In this document: positions 33,459-42,511 of the stretch, piece after piece
How positions within the stretch are numbered: the first letter of the stretch is position 1
How the letters are laid out: every line of letters starts with the position of its first letter
From: CAYOZL01 sp964408435
GTDB taxonomy: Bacteria > Bdellovibrionota_C > UBA2361 > SZUA-149 > CAYOZL01
NCBI GenBank assembly: GCA_964408435.1
Contig: CAYOZL010000009.1
Location: 1-55,715 of the forward strand
Length of the DNA stretch: 55,715 nt
Reading direction: 5' to 3'
Notes under the pieces: model-generated
The model's input: only the letters and a program-made list of their open reading frames with translations
Told to the model about the DNA's origin: nothing
The model's database searches: none
Translations under genes and position numbers: made by a program

Positions 33459-35861
33459 ATGGCTAAAAGAAGGAAAAAAGCTTCTAAAAAGAGGAATAAA
33501 ATCAGTAAATTCCTTCATCTAGCTAGAATATCGATAATATCCCTGTTTTGTATCTGCCTACTACTAACAGTCTGTGCCTTATCAATGCGGCATTTAGTCT
33601 TAGAAAAACTAAAGAATAGAGCAATTTCTTCTAACGCTCAACTTTATTCAAAGCCAACTAGCATCAGTATTAATAAAAACATTAAAAAACTAAAGCTAGT
33701 AAGTAGGCTTAGAAGATTAGGTTATAGCCTAACAAAGAGTAAAGATTTAATGCCAGGTCAATTTAGAATCACTCCAGCTAAAATAGACATAAGTCTAAAT
33801 GGTTTTTTTATTGCAAATAAGATTAAACAAGCTAAGAAAAAAATCTCTCTAATTCTAAATTCTGAAAAAGATATTAGAACTATTATCGATCATAGGAATA
33901 AGAAAAAATTAAGCTATTTCTGGCTAGAACCAGAGTATCTTTCTTCTTTAGGTAATAGTGAAACAAGAAAATCTAGCTCTAGGGAATATCATGAATTTGG
34001 AAATAAAATTATAAAGTCAGTCTTAGCTATTGAAGATGAAAGGTTCTACTCTCATATTGGTATAGATATAAAAGCAATAGCTAGAGCTTTTCTTGCAAAT
34101 ATAAAAGCTAAAAGGCTAGTTCAAGGTGGCTCTACGATAACTCAGCAATTAGCGAAAAACTTACTGTTCTCTTCTAAAAGAACTCTACTTAGAAAAATCT
34201 TAGAAATCCCTGCAGCTACTTTTATTGAAACAAGTTTTTCAAAAGAAAAAATTCTAGAATTTTACATGAATGAAATCTTTCTAACTCAAGAAGGCAGAAC
34301 TGCCATTCATGGTTTTCCTGCCGCAGCAAAAACTTTCCTAAATAAAGATATTTCGGAAGTTACTTGGTCTGAAGCAGCTTTATTAGCTGGAATCATAAAA
34401 GCCCCTTCTGCTTTATCCCCCAGAAGACACTATAATAAGGCTCTAAAAAGAAGAAATGTTGTTTTATCTCAACTTAAGAAATTAGAAGTAATCGATAATG
34501 CTACCTATGATAAAGCCTTAAGTGAAAAACCTAAGATACTGAACCCAAAGCAAAGCCTAAGAAATATTCCTTTTTTTACAGACTACCTAAGGAAAAAACT
34601 CCCTACAGATATAGACAGCAGAGCATTAGAAAAAGGAAAAATTAGAATTCACACTGGTATAGATTCCGAATATCAAATCTGTGCAGAAAAAGCCGTTAAA
34701 GAAGGCTTAGAAGAAATTGAGAATTACTACCCAAATTTAAAGAAAAAAAAGGAGAAAGCACAAGTTGCACTTGTAGCAATTGAACCAAGTAGCTCTTCTG
34801 TATTAGCTTGGGTAGGAGGCAGAGAATACAAAAAAAGCCAATTTGACCACGTTAGTCTAGCGAAGAGACAACCTGGCTCTACATTTAAACCATTTGTCTA
34901 CCTTACTGCACTTGATTCGAATTTAAATAACTACAAGGTTGCAAAATCAACAAGTATTCTACTTGATAATCCTGTTAAATTTAGAGTGCCAGGTACAGGA
35001 ATTTGGTCACCTCAAAACTATGATAAAAAATTTAGAGGAGAAGTAAGCGTTAGAGAGGCTCTAACAAAATCTTTAAACGTGCCAACAGTGAATTTGGCAA
35101 AAAAAGTAGGTATTACAAAAATTGCAAGAACTGCTGAATTATTTGGTTTTGGAAAGAACCTACCAAAAGTCCCCTCACTTGCTTTAGGTGCCGGTGAAGT
35201 TTCCCCTTTTGAATTAGCAACTGCATATAATGCGTTAGCAAATGGAGGAAGATTAAGTAACTTAAAAACTTTTCTTTATATCACTGCAAATAACTCTATT
35301 GAATACGAATTTAAATTTGAAGAAACACAAGTAGCAAGTGAGCCTGCTGTATATGTACTAACAGACATACTAGAAGATGTAGTAGATAAGGGTACAGCTA
35401 AAATAATTAGAAGAAAAGGAGTTACAATGCCGCTAGCTGCTAAGACAGGAACGAGTAATGACGGCAAAGACTCTTGGTTAGCAGGTTACGGGCCTAATAT
35501 ACTCGCTGTTGCGTGGGTAGGCTACGATAGTGGTAAAGCAATAAACCTAACAGGCTCATCAGGAGCAGGAAGAATCTGGTCTAGATTCCTTAAATGCGTT
35601 GAACCAATGCAAGAGAATTTAGATTTTGTAGCGCCTAGTGGAGTAATAAGAACAAAAATTCAAAAAAGTACAGGCTATATCGATGATGGCTACTGTAAAG
35701 AAGAAGATCTAATTTCAGAGGTCTTTGTTAAGGGCACTGAGCCAAGATTATTAGCTAATTGCTCTAGAACGAAAGCAGGAAGTAGAACTAGAAGACCACA
35801 AAAGCGCCTGCCCTCAGCCTATGAAATCATTGGAGATATTATTAGAAGAATTTGGAAATAA
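33459..35861 (+). CDS. mrcB: PBP1b-type bifunctional peptidoglycan synthase
   Basis: Class A penicillin-binding protein of about 800 aa. A basic cytoplasmic N-terminus and one membrane anchor (about 22-40) are followed by a UB2H-like domain (LRRLGYSL...MPGQFRI), which marks the PBP1b branch. The GT51 glycosyltransferase has EDERFYSHIGID (catalytic Glu) and GGSTITQQLAKN. The transpeptidase has STFK in QPGSTFKPF, SLN in TKSLNVPTVN and KTGT in AAKTGTSNDGKDSW. The C-terminus is basic. I start at ATG 33459; an in-frame TTG at 33444 adds five residues. It polymerises and cross-links peptidoglycan. Confidence 0.93.
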   Translation: MAKRRKKASKKRNKISKFLHLARISIISLFCICLLLTVCALSMRHLVLEKLKNRAISSNAQLYSKPTSISINKNIKKLKLVSRLRRLGYSLTKSKDLMPGQFRITPAKIDISLNGFFIANKIKQAKKKISLILNSEKDIRTIIDHRNKKKLSYFWLEPEYLSSLGNSETRKSSSREYHEFGNKIIKSVLAIEDERFYSHIGIDIKAIARAFLANIKAKRLVQGGSTITQQLAKNLLFSSKRTLLRKILEIPAATFIETSFSKEKILEFYMNEIFLTQEGRTAIHGFPAAAKTFLNKDISEVTWSEAALLAGIIKAPSALSPRRHYNKALKRRNVVLSQLKKLEVIDNATYDKALSEKPKILNPKQSLRNIPFFTDYLRKKLPTDIDSRALEKGKIRIHTGIDSEYQICAEKAVKEGLEEIENYYPNLKKKKEKAQVALVAIEPSSSSVLAWVGGREYKKSQFDHVSLAKRQPGSTFKPFVYLTALDSNLNNYKVAKSTSILLDNPVKFRVPGTGIWSPQNYDKKFRGEVSVREALTKSLNVPTVNLAKKVGITKIARTAELFGFGKNLPKVPSLALGAGEVSPFELATAYNALANGGRLSNLKTFLYITANNSIEYEFKFEETQVASEPAVYVLTDILEDVVDKGTAKIIRRKGVTMPLAAKTGTSNDGKDSWLAGYGPNILAVAWVGYDSGKAINLTGSSGAGRIWSRFLKCVEPMQENLDFVAPSGVIRTKIQKSTGYIDDGYCKEEDLISEVFVKGTEPRLLANCSRTKAGSRTRRPQKRLPSAYEIIGDIIRRIWK

Positions 35862-35962
35862 AATGATTTAGGCAAACTGACTAGACTTTAATTTAGAAAT
35901 CTATATAATTACCCATCATTCGAGTAGGGATAAGCGAAACAAATAAAGTATTAGGTAGGTAT

Positions 35963-37702
35963 ATGTCTGAAAACAAAGAAAAAAATGTTCAAAATCAAAA
36001 GAAAGACAATCAGCAAGGCCTCATAAACAACTACAAACAAAACTACAATAGCACTGAAGAAGCACTACTAGGCTTAGATAACTTTAGTGTCGCTATAAGA
36101 GATTTTTTTAGAGCAAAGCAAAATTCAATTGAAAGTCTAGAAAAAGACATTACTTCTCTTAATTCAGAAGAAAAAATACTCAAGGAAAAAATTACTAGAC
36201 TAGAGTCTATTGAAAAAAATCTTTCTAATAAAGTTCAAAAGCTAAGTAGTTTCCAAAGAAAATACAACAACGAAACAGACAAGTCTAAAAAACTTCAAGA
36301 TAAGCTAGAAGCAAAAACTGAAGCATTAGAAAAAGTAAGAGACGAATACAAAGAAACTTTAAATAACCTTACAAGGACAGAAACTGACTTAGAAAGTACT
36401 AAGATAAACTTTATCGATACTGAGAGAAAAAGATCTTCTCTTCAAGAGAACTTAAAAAACATACAAAAAGACCTTGATGAAAAAATTGAAGAGACTAAAA
36501 AACTAAACAACTCTGTTTTAGAAAGAACTGCTGCAGTAAATGAATACCAAGCAAAATTAAATGATACTGAAGACTCACTAGATAGAGCTAATAAAGAACT
36601 TCAAACTGTTTCTGAAAATTTAAAAAATAGTAAATGGGAATTAATGCAGCAAAAAGAAATGTTGCACATGACTAATTCAGATTTAAGCAGAAAAAACGAA
36701 AATATCATTCAGAAAGAAGCGGATGTGCGCTCAAAAGAGCAAAAAATCATAGAACTAAATGAAATTATAAGTATCAAAGAAAATGATATTAAAGATTTCG
36801 AAGCCCAAGTAAAAGAAAACCAAGACCTACTAAATAAAGCAAATGATAAGATTTCAAAGCAACTTAATAAATTTGAGAAAATAGAAGACGAGCTTAATCT
36901 AACAAAAGAAAACTTTTCGCAAGTTAGCTCAGAAAAAGAATTTCTTGCAAATCTAGTAGAAAAAGAAAGATTAAAACTAGAATCGAGTGAAACTGAATGC
37001 ACTGACCTTAAAGACAAACTGATAAAAACATCTAGCCATTTAGAAAAATTAAAAGTTGAATTTAAAGATATAAACAACAGACACAGAATAGAATCAACAA
37101 GAAGAGCTGAGACAGAGAGTCAAAGAGAGCAAGAAAGAACTGAGCTAATAAGCGTAAGGTCTGAGTTAGAAAAAACTTCAGCTGAGCTCTCAATGCTTAA
37201 AGAAGAAACAAGAGATAGCAGTAGCCAAGCAGAAACATTAAAAATCGATATTGTTAAATTAAAATCAGATATACTTGATAAAGACCGCTCGCTTAATAAA
37301 CTAGATAAAAACCTTGAAAGAACAACTCAAGAGCTAGAATTAAAATCTACATCAATTAGACAACTTCAATCTCAAAATACGAGACTACAAGAAAAGTATG
37401 ACTTATTAGCCTTAAAATTTGAACAACAAGGGGTATCTCTAGTTGATGCTCAAAGAAAGCTCGCTAAGCAAAGAGAAACTCTTGATTTAACTTACTCTCA
37501 ATTAGACGGTATTCCTAAGGCTAAGGAGCTGCAAAACACTGTAGATGCTCTAAGACAAGAGGTTAAAACTAGAGAGTTAAGGCTTACTCAGCAAGAAGAA
37601 TTAATTAAAATTCTTCAGAATAGAAATCCTCAGAATAAGGCGGAGATAAATAGTAAGAAGGTTGTGGATTTAGATTCTACTCGTAGATCTGGGAACAACT
37701 AG
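35963..37702 (+). CDS. Long coiled-coil protein
   Basis: A 579-aa protein that is almost entirely heptad-repeat coiled coil from about residue 50 to 560, very rich in Lys, Glu, Leu, Asn and Ser. I see no signal peptide, membrane helix, ATPase motif or terminal globular domain. It is therefore not an SMC protein and is probably cytoplasmic and filament- or scaffold-forming. A tropomyosin-like stretch (LEKDITSLNSEEKILKEKI) begins it. No family assignment is safe. It stands alone between PBP1b and the convergent rsmI-truA pair; proximity to a cell-wall synthase is suggestive only. Confidence 0.8.
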   Translation: MSENKEKNVQNQKKDNQQGLINNYKQNYNSTEEALLGLDNFSVAIRDFFRAKQNSIESLEKDITSLNSEEKILKEKITRLESIEKNLSNKVQKLSSFQRKYNNETDKSKKLQDKLEAKTEALEKVRDEYKETLNNLTRTETDLESTKINFIDTERKRSSLQENLKNIQKDLDEKIEETKKLNNSVLERTAAVNEYQAKLNDTEDSLDRANKELQTVSENLKNSKWELMQQKEMLHMTNSDLSRKNENIIQKEADVRSKEQKIIELNEIISIKENDIKDFEAQVKENQDLLNKANDKISKQLNKFEKIEDELNLTKENFSQVSSEKEFLANLVEKERLKLESSETECTDLKDKLIKTSSHLEKLKVEFKDINNRHRIESTRRAETESQREQERTELISVRSELEKTSAELSMLKEETRDSSSQAETLKIDIVKLKSDILDKDRSLNKLDKNLERTTQELELKSTSIRQLQSQNTRLQEKYDLLALKFEQQGVSLVDAQRKLAKQRETLDLTYSQLDGIPKAKELQNTVDALRQEVKTRELRLTQQEELIKILQNRNPQNKAEINSKKVVDLDSTRRSGNN

Positions 37703-37733
37703 CAAAGAAAAAGATCTCGCACAGAGACCGCAG

Positions 37734-37763
37734 AGAAGAAGAAGAAGAAGAAGAAGAAGAAGA
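37734..37763. repeat. GAA microsatellite
   Basis: About ten copies of GAA/AGA between the convergent coiled-coil and rsmI genes. It is preceded by purine-rich sequence (GCACAGAGACCGCAGAG). Confidence 0.85.
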
Positions 37764-37783
37764 ACACAGAGAAAAAATAAAAA

Positions 37784-38452
37784 CTAAATAATTAACACAA
37801 AATTTAATTTCTTGTTAATTTTACTTACCTGCTCTGATATAATTTCCACTTCATCATATAAATAACTTTCATCTTCCCCGCTAATATCTAAGGCGAGGAA
37901 TATTTTTTTATTTTTTTGCAGAGTTTTTTTGCAAGACTCTAATAATGCTTTTAATCGATACGGAGCATCTAAAATAATTTGAGGATTCTCTGTTTTAGCA
38001 ATTTGTTCTAGAACTTTTAATCTGTCTTTTTCATCTCTTGGCAAGAAACCAACATAATGAAATTTAGAACAGTCAAAAGGACATGCAGAAATTGCAGCCG
38101 TAACTGAGCTAGGACCTGGTATGACTTCAATGCTCACGCCCATTTCAAATGCTATTTGACTAAGCTGCTTACCAGGATCTGCTAAACTTGCAGTGCCTTG
38201 ATCAGAGCAATAAAAAACTGACTTTCCTTCTAATAAAAATTTTCTTACTTCTTCTAGTGTTCCCCTATCTTTATGCTCGTTATGTTTAAAATAATCTCTA
38301 TGAACACCTGCTAGCTTTAAAAGTCTCCTAGCTGGCCTATCTTCTTCAAATACTAGCAAATCAGAATTTCTTATTGCTTCTAGGGTTCTTTGTGGAACAT
38401 CTTTATCATTTCCAATACTATTACTTCCTAAAATAAGTTTAGCACTTCTCAT
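37784..38452 (-). CDS. rsmI: RsmI-like SAM methyltransferase (tetrapyrrole-methylase fold)
   Basis: 222 aa of the tetrapyrrole-methylase superfamily, closest in plan to RsmI (16S rRNA 2'-O-methylation of C1402). FEEDRPARRLLKLAG matches RsmI's EDTRxTxxLL. FYCSDQGTASLADPG matches the SDAGxPxxxDPG site. IEVIPGPSSVTAAISACPF is the PGPSAxxxALxxSG motif, and HYVGFLPR the FxGFLP motif. The N-terminus (LILGSNSIGNDKDV) departs from the usual LVxTPIGNLxDI, so function as RsmI is probable rather than certain. It overlaps truA by 14 nt. Confidence 0.7.
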   Translation of the reverse strand: MRSAKLILGSNSIGNDKDVPQRTLEAIRNSDLLVFEEDRPARRLLKLAGVHRDYFKHNEHKDRGTLEEVRKFLLEGKSVFYCSDQGTASLADPGKQLSQIAFEMGVSIEVIPGPSSVTAAISACPFDCSKFHYVGFLPRDEKDRLKVLEQIAKTENPQIILDAPYRLKALLESCKKTLQKNKKIFLALDISGEDESYLYDEVEIISEQVSKINKKLNFVLII

Positions 38453-39221
38453 AAATAACCTTATCTAAAAATAAACCATATGCAGGAGCAGTAATACCTG
38501 CTTTTGTCCGGTCTTTCCTTTCCAATATCGTTTCAATCACACTAAAATCTCTTTTACCCTTACCTACCTCAGCAATTGTTCCTGCAATAATTCTAATCAT
38601 ATTTTTTAAAAAGCCTTTACCCTCTACTAATAAGACTAAAAGGTTTTGATCTACTTTTACCAATTCTACTTTTTTAACAGTTCTAATAGTTGTTTTTGCT
38701 CCACAATCTGAAGCTCTAAAAGCAGAAAAATCTTTAGTTCCTTTAAAATACTTTGTAGCAGATAGCATAGATTTAAAATCCATTGGTTTTGATATCCACC
38801 AAGCCCTATCTTTTAATAAAACTGGTTTATTACGCGAGTTATAAAAATAATAGCAATAAGTCTTAGTATGAGGATTTCTTCTTGCACAAAAATCCTCACC
38901 TACAACCTCTAGTGAATCAAGCATTAAATTATTGTCACTCACTCCATTAATCTCATGCCTAAGTTTTTCACAGTCTATTAATCGAGAGTCTGTTAGCTCA
39001 GGCCAATTAAAACTCGCTACTTGAGCTCTTGCGTGAACACCGGCATCTGTTCTGCCAGAGCCAATTAAATTATGTTTAAAATCTTCTTTACCGAATTGCG
39101 ATTTAGTTAACACTTCTAATGTTCTTTTCAACTCTCCTTGTATTGTTTTCACACCCTCTGTCTGCATTTGCCAACCTGAGAACGCAAGGCCATTGTATTG
39201 AATTTTTGCTTTTAATTTCAT
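38439..39221 (-). CDS. truA: TruA, tRNA pseudouridine(38-40) synthase
   Basis: 260 aa. KIQYNGLAFSGWQMQ opens the fold. GSGRTDAGVHARAQVASF contains the catalytic Asp59. RNPHTKTYCYYFYN, DFSAFRASDCG and GKGFLKNMIRIIAGTIAEVGKG follow in the expected order. It isomerises U38-U40 in the anticodon stem of many tRNAs. First gene of an overlapping truA-rsmI pair. Confidence 0.95.
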   Translation of the reverse strand: MKLKAKIQYNGLAFSGWQMQTEGVKTIQGELKRTLEVLTKSQFGKEDFKHNLIGSGRTDAGVHARAQVASFNWPELTDSRLIDCEKLRHEINGVSDNNLMLDSLEVVGEDFCARRNPHTKTYCYYFYNSRNKPVLLKDRAWWISKPMDFKSMLSATKYFKGTKDFSAFRASDCGAKTTIRTVKKVELVKVDQNLLVLLVEGKGFLKNMIRIIAGTIAEVGKGKRDFSVIETILERKDRTKAGITAPAYGLFLDKVIYEKC

Positions 39222-39227
39222 AGATAT

Positions 39228-39279
39228 TAGAGGTTTATACCTCTATCATAGTTTTATATAATTATTAAATTATGATAGA
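39228..39279. promoter_or_regulatory. Palindromes in a divergent promoter region
   Basis: Between truA and the divergent 39314 gene, TAGAGG/CCTCTA (39228-39233 with 39240-39245) is followed by TCTATCATA/TATGATAGA (39242-39250 with 39271-39279). These could be operators or simply AT-rich promoter structure. Confidence 0.35.
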
Positions 39280-39313
39280 TATTTATATATCTCTTTGTAA
39301 GTATTTTTAAATC

Positions 39314-40360
39314 ATGAACCCTCTTAAGTATACATTTATTGGTTTTATAGCGTTATTTACCTGTGCGTATTTAATATCAAATCATTTTTTATACGAAACA
39401 AGTAAAGAGCTGTTACCACAGTTAATTAAAGAACAAGGTGTAAAGATTGATAATTTTGATTTTAGCTCTGCTAAATTTAGCTCTTTTTCAAAAATGAATT
39501 GGACAGACTTAGAAGGAGATTTATATGTAGAAGGTGTAAATGGAATAAAATCTGATGTGCCATTTAACTTTTTTTTAGACTCATTCTCTGTTGGAACAAA
39601 TTCAATTAACAATAGAGAATTCTATGCTATTGCCCAAGGTTTAGTTTTAGAAACTGACACTAGTGCAGAGGATCACACAGCACAAAATACTTATATTAGC
39701 AGCGAGAATATAAACGCAGGCAATATTGTTCTAAGAGAAGCACTTTACAATTTCAATATCGAAGATATACGCCTTAACAACCCAAGTCCAAGAAATTTAC
39801 TCGAACAATTTGAAGAGCCTTTTGGGAAATTAGCCTTATCATTAAAAAATGGAGAAGTCCCTGAATTCCTTTTTATTGACGGTAGGGTTGAATTCTACCT
39901 TAATGAAACTAGGCACGAAGTTAGATTAAGCGTAAACAAGCTAACTAATAAATTAGAATTAAATAGAGACGATTTATTATATGCTTGTGGCCATTTTGAT
40001 AAAGCATTAAATTTTGAGGAAATATCATTTATTGCAACACAACCTTTAAAGACTCCAAGGCTTTTACAAATTAAATACGAAGCCGAACAAACTGCTAAAG
40101 CTATGAGCACAGACAATCTCTACAAAGACACTTATCAATATATAACTTGGAGTTATCTACTCACTAAAGAATTTGGGACAGAGTTTGCAAAAAAAGTCAC
40201 TGACACTCACAAAAAAGATAGGTCAGGAGAACGCAAAAATGAAAAGGAAATGGATATCATAAACGCAGAAATTGGTAGAGAGTATGCAAACAATGGAGTC
40301 TCTCTTGTAAGCTTAAAAAGGACTATTGATAAAGACAGTAGAGTAATTAAAGAGCTTTAA
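39314..40360 (+). CDS. Membrane-anchored protein of unknown function, DUF945-like
   Basis: A 348-aa protein with one N-terminal membrane segment (YTFIGFIALFTCAYLIS) and a large presumed periplasmic domain of alternating strands and helices. The ELLPQLIKEQGVKIDNFDFSSAKF start and later strands are reminiscent of YdgA/DUF945 proteins, but the match is weak. There is no lipobox and no catalytic motif. It is transcribed alone, divergent from truA and convergent with pgeF. Confidence 0.65.
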   Translation: MNPLKYTFIGFIALFTCAYLISNHFLYETSKELLPQLIKEQGVKIDNFDFSSAKFSSFSKMNWTDLEGDLYVEGVNGIKSDVPFNFFLDSFSVGTNSINNREFYAIAQGLVLETDTSAEDHTAQNTYISSENINAGNIVLREALYNFNIEDIRLNNPSPRNLLEQFEEPFGKLALSLKNGEVPEFLFIDGRVEFYLNETRHEVRLSVNKLTNKLELNRDDLLYACGHFDKALNFEEISFIATQPLKTPRLLQIKYEAEQTAKAMSTDNLYKDTYQYITWSYLLTKEFGTEFAKKVTDTHKKDRSGERKNEKEMDIINAEIGREYANNGVSLVSLKRTIDKDSRVIKEL

Positions 40361-40384
40361 GCAATAAAATACTAAGAAGAAATA

Positions 40385-41101
40385 CTAACCAACAAAACTC
40401 ATTTGCCTACCAGACTCATTTCCCTGTCTTCGGTAAGAAAAATAATTTTCATCCTTCATTGTACAAATATTAGAAGAAATTACTTTTCTTACATCTAAGG
40501 CCTTTGCTTGAGATGTAAGAAAGTCAGGAATACTTAAATAATATTTATTTTCTTTTTTATCTTCTGATTCTACTTCTATTTTTTTTATTGCTTTACTTGA
40601 TTGGAATTTCTCAACTAAGTCCAAACCTACTTCATAAGAATCCCCTTGTGCTGCTGGCCCTATTGCAATTTCTATTTCAGAAGCTAAAACACCAAAACTA
40701 AAAAATCTTTCTATACAATCATTTAAAATTCCAGCATAAGCACTTCTCCAACCACAATGAAGAACGGCAACTAAGTTTTTGGATTTGGCATATAATATCA
40801 CTGGAGAACAGTCAGCTGTCTTAATTCCCAATGACAAATTTTTAGAGTCTAATTTATCTAGTGTAGAGATCCAACCATCAGCATCTATATAAGTATTATT
40901 TTTAGACCTTGAATCTAAATCTACAATTTCTTTTCCATGAACTTGATTAAGAAGTAAAAGTTCAGTCTTAGAAAATTTATCCCAGGCTTTATCATTTAAT
41001 TTAAAATCTAGAGATTTATCAATAAAACCATGAGAAAAATCCCAAGACTTAACTCTAATAATTTTTATATCATTTTGCTCTTTAAATTCTAGCTCAAGCA
41101 T
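40385..41101 (-). CDS. pgeF: PgeF/YfiH-type laccase-domain protein
   Basis: 238 aa of the Cu-oxidase_4 (DUF152) family. The metal-site residues appear in order: histidine in NQVHGKEIV, cysteine in KTADCSPVIL and histidine in VAVLHCGWRSAYAGI. SNICTMKDENYFSYRRQGNESGRQMSF is the usual C-terminal block. Members act as peptidoglycan-editing factors and as purine-nucleoside phosphorylase/deaminases; both roles are reported for the family. It overlaps nadC by 13 nt. Confidence 0.9.
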   Translation of the reverse strand: MLELEFKEQNDIKIIRVKSWDFSHGFIDKSLDFKLNDKAWDKFSKTELLLLNQVHGKEIVDLDSRSKNNTYIDADGWISTLDKLDSKNLSLGIKTADCSPVILYAKSKNLVAVLHCGWRSAYAGILNDCIERFFSFGVLASEIEIAIGPAAQGDSYEVGLDLVEKFQSSKAIKKIEVESEDKKENKYYLSIPDFLTSQAKALDVRKVISSNICTMKDENYFSYRRQGNESGRQMSFVG

Positions 41102-41934
41102 GAAACTCTTAGAGACAAATCAACTGCAATAGCTGAATGAGTTAAAGCACCTACAGAAATCCTATCAACTCCTGTTAGAGAATAACTTTCAATATTTGTT
41201 TTATTTATACCTCCAGAAACTTCTGTGACGATATCTTTATTTAAAGATTTAATTTTACTTACAGATTCTCTCACTTCCTCTTCAGTCATGTTATCTAATA
41301 AGATAGAGCTAGGCTTTGCAGCAATAGCTTCTTCTAATTCTTTTTTATTCCTAACTTCTACTTGGATAAATACATCAGGACTTTGCTCTTTTGCTTTCCG
41401 AACACAAGACCCTAAATCACCCCTATTTGCATCAATGTGATTATTTTTGATTAAAACTGCATCATACAAACCAAATCTATGATTATGTCCACCACCTACC
41501 TTAACTGCATATTTTTCTAGCGCTCTCCAACCAGGAGTAGTCTTTCTAGTATCAACAACTTTAACGTCACTGCTTACTAAACTTAAAATATTATGAGTAT
41601 TAGTAGCAATTCCTGAGAGTCTCTGAATAAAATTTAATGCCGTTCTCTCAGCTTTTAATATCGCATGAGTAAAACCAGTTAGATTTGCAATCTCTTCTCC
41701 AGGTTTTACACTATCACCATCTTTGTAAAAAAATTTGATTTCTAGATCTTTATCAAGAGTCTTAAAAATCTGTTCAAAAATTTCTTTTCCACAAAAAACT
41801 AAATCTTGTTTAGCTATTAATATAGCTCTAGATTTATGCTCTTTTTCAATACAAGCCTCAGTTGTAATATCACCAAAAGCAATATCTTCTTCTAAGGCTA
41901 TCTCAATTAGTTTTTTGACTAGTAAATTGTCCAT
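41089..41934 (-). CDS. nadC: NadC, quinolinate phosphoribosyltransferase
   Basis: 281 aa converting quinolinate and PRPP to nicotinate mononucleotide in NAD synthesis. EDIAFGDITTEA, KAERTALNFIQRLSGIAT, the substrate-binding DTRKTTPGWRALEKYAVKVG followed by GGHNHRFGLYDAVLIKNNHI, and EVSGGINKTNI, GVDRISVGALTHS are all canonical. First gene of the nadC-pgeF pair. nadA and nadB are not present here. Confidence 0.96.
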   Translation of the reverse strand: MDNLLVKKLIEIALEEDIAFGDITTEACIEKEHKSRAILIAKQDLVFCGKEIFEQIFKTLDKDLEIKFFYKDGDSVKPGEEIANLTGFTHAILKAERTALNFIQRLSGIATNTHNILSLVSSDVKVVDTRKTTPGWRALEKYAVKVGGGHNHRFGLYDAVLIKNNHIDANRGDLGSCVRKAKEQSPDVFIQVEVRNKKELEEAIAAKPSSILLDNMTEEEVRESVSKIKSLNKDIVTEVSGGINKTNIESYSLTGVDRISVGALTHSAIAVDLSLRVSCLS

Positions 41935-41950
41935 ATGTTAATCCAATAGC

Positions 41951-42511
41951 ATGAAAAATATCTCTTTAAAATCACTCTTTAAATTATCTATTTCTTTGAC
42001 TCTTCTAATATTGCTTAGTTCTTGTTCCTATCCTAACTCTAAACTTACTAATATCAGTATTAACGGTCTACTAATTGATAATAATGGGCAACCAATAACT
42101 AATAAAACTGTTGAGGTTATTCTACCTGCAAGCTATGGCTTAAAAGAAATTGATAAAGAGCTAAATTACGGCTCTAATAGAAGAGACTCTTCTGCTAAAA
42201 TTAGAACAGATGCAACAGGCAATTTCAACTATACTTTTAATAAAGTACATTACAACACAGCTTTCTGGTTTCTTCCCCCACTAGGCAATTTCCCAAAAGA
42301 ACCACCTGCACCTTCTTTTTTAATTAAATTTTTTGATACAGAAAATACTATATACTCTCTAGGCTGGAGTGATGATAAACTAAATTACGCAGTTCAAAGA
42401 ACTAAAAAAAGAGCAAACCCACCCTACTTCCTAAAAGGTCAACTAATAAGAAGCACCAGAGGTGAAATAGATACATGTGTAGCGAATTTGCATCTTAGAA
42501 AAAGCAAGTAA
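41951..42511 (+). CDS. Lipoprotein with carboxypeptidase-regulatory-like domain
   Basis: A 186-aa exported lipoprotein. The signal sequence LSISLTLLILLSSC ends in a lipobox with Cys26. The mature part begins with a beta-sandwich pattern SINGLLIDNNGQPITNKTVEVIL ... RTDATGNFNYTF, typical of carboxypeptidase-regulatory-like (transthyretin-like) folds. It continues with aromatic- and proline-rich sequence (FWFLPPLGNFPKEPPAP) that I cannot assign. Role unknown; probably outer-membrane associated. It starts 16 nt from the divergent nadC. Confidence 0.7.
   Translation: MKNISLKSLFKLSISLTLLILLSSCSYPNSKLTNISINGLLIDNNGQPITNKTVEVILPASYGLKEIDKELNYGSNRRDSSAKIRTDATGNFNYTFNKVHYNTAFWFLPPLGNFPKEPPAPSFLIKFFDTENTIYSLGWSDDKLNYAVQRTKKRANPPYFLKGQLIRSTRGEIDTCVANLHLRKSK

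Noticed and set aside
36709..37077. Minus-strand 122-codon Ser/Phe-rich ORF
   Set aside because: Antisense of the coiled-coil gene; the composition mirrors Lys/Glu/Leu heptads.
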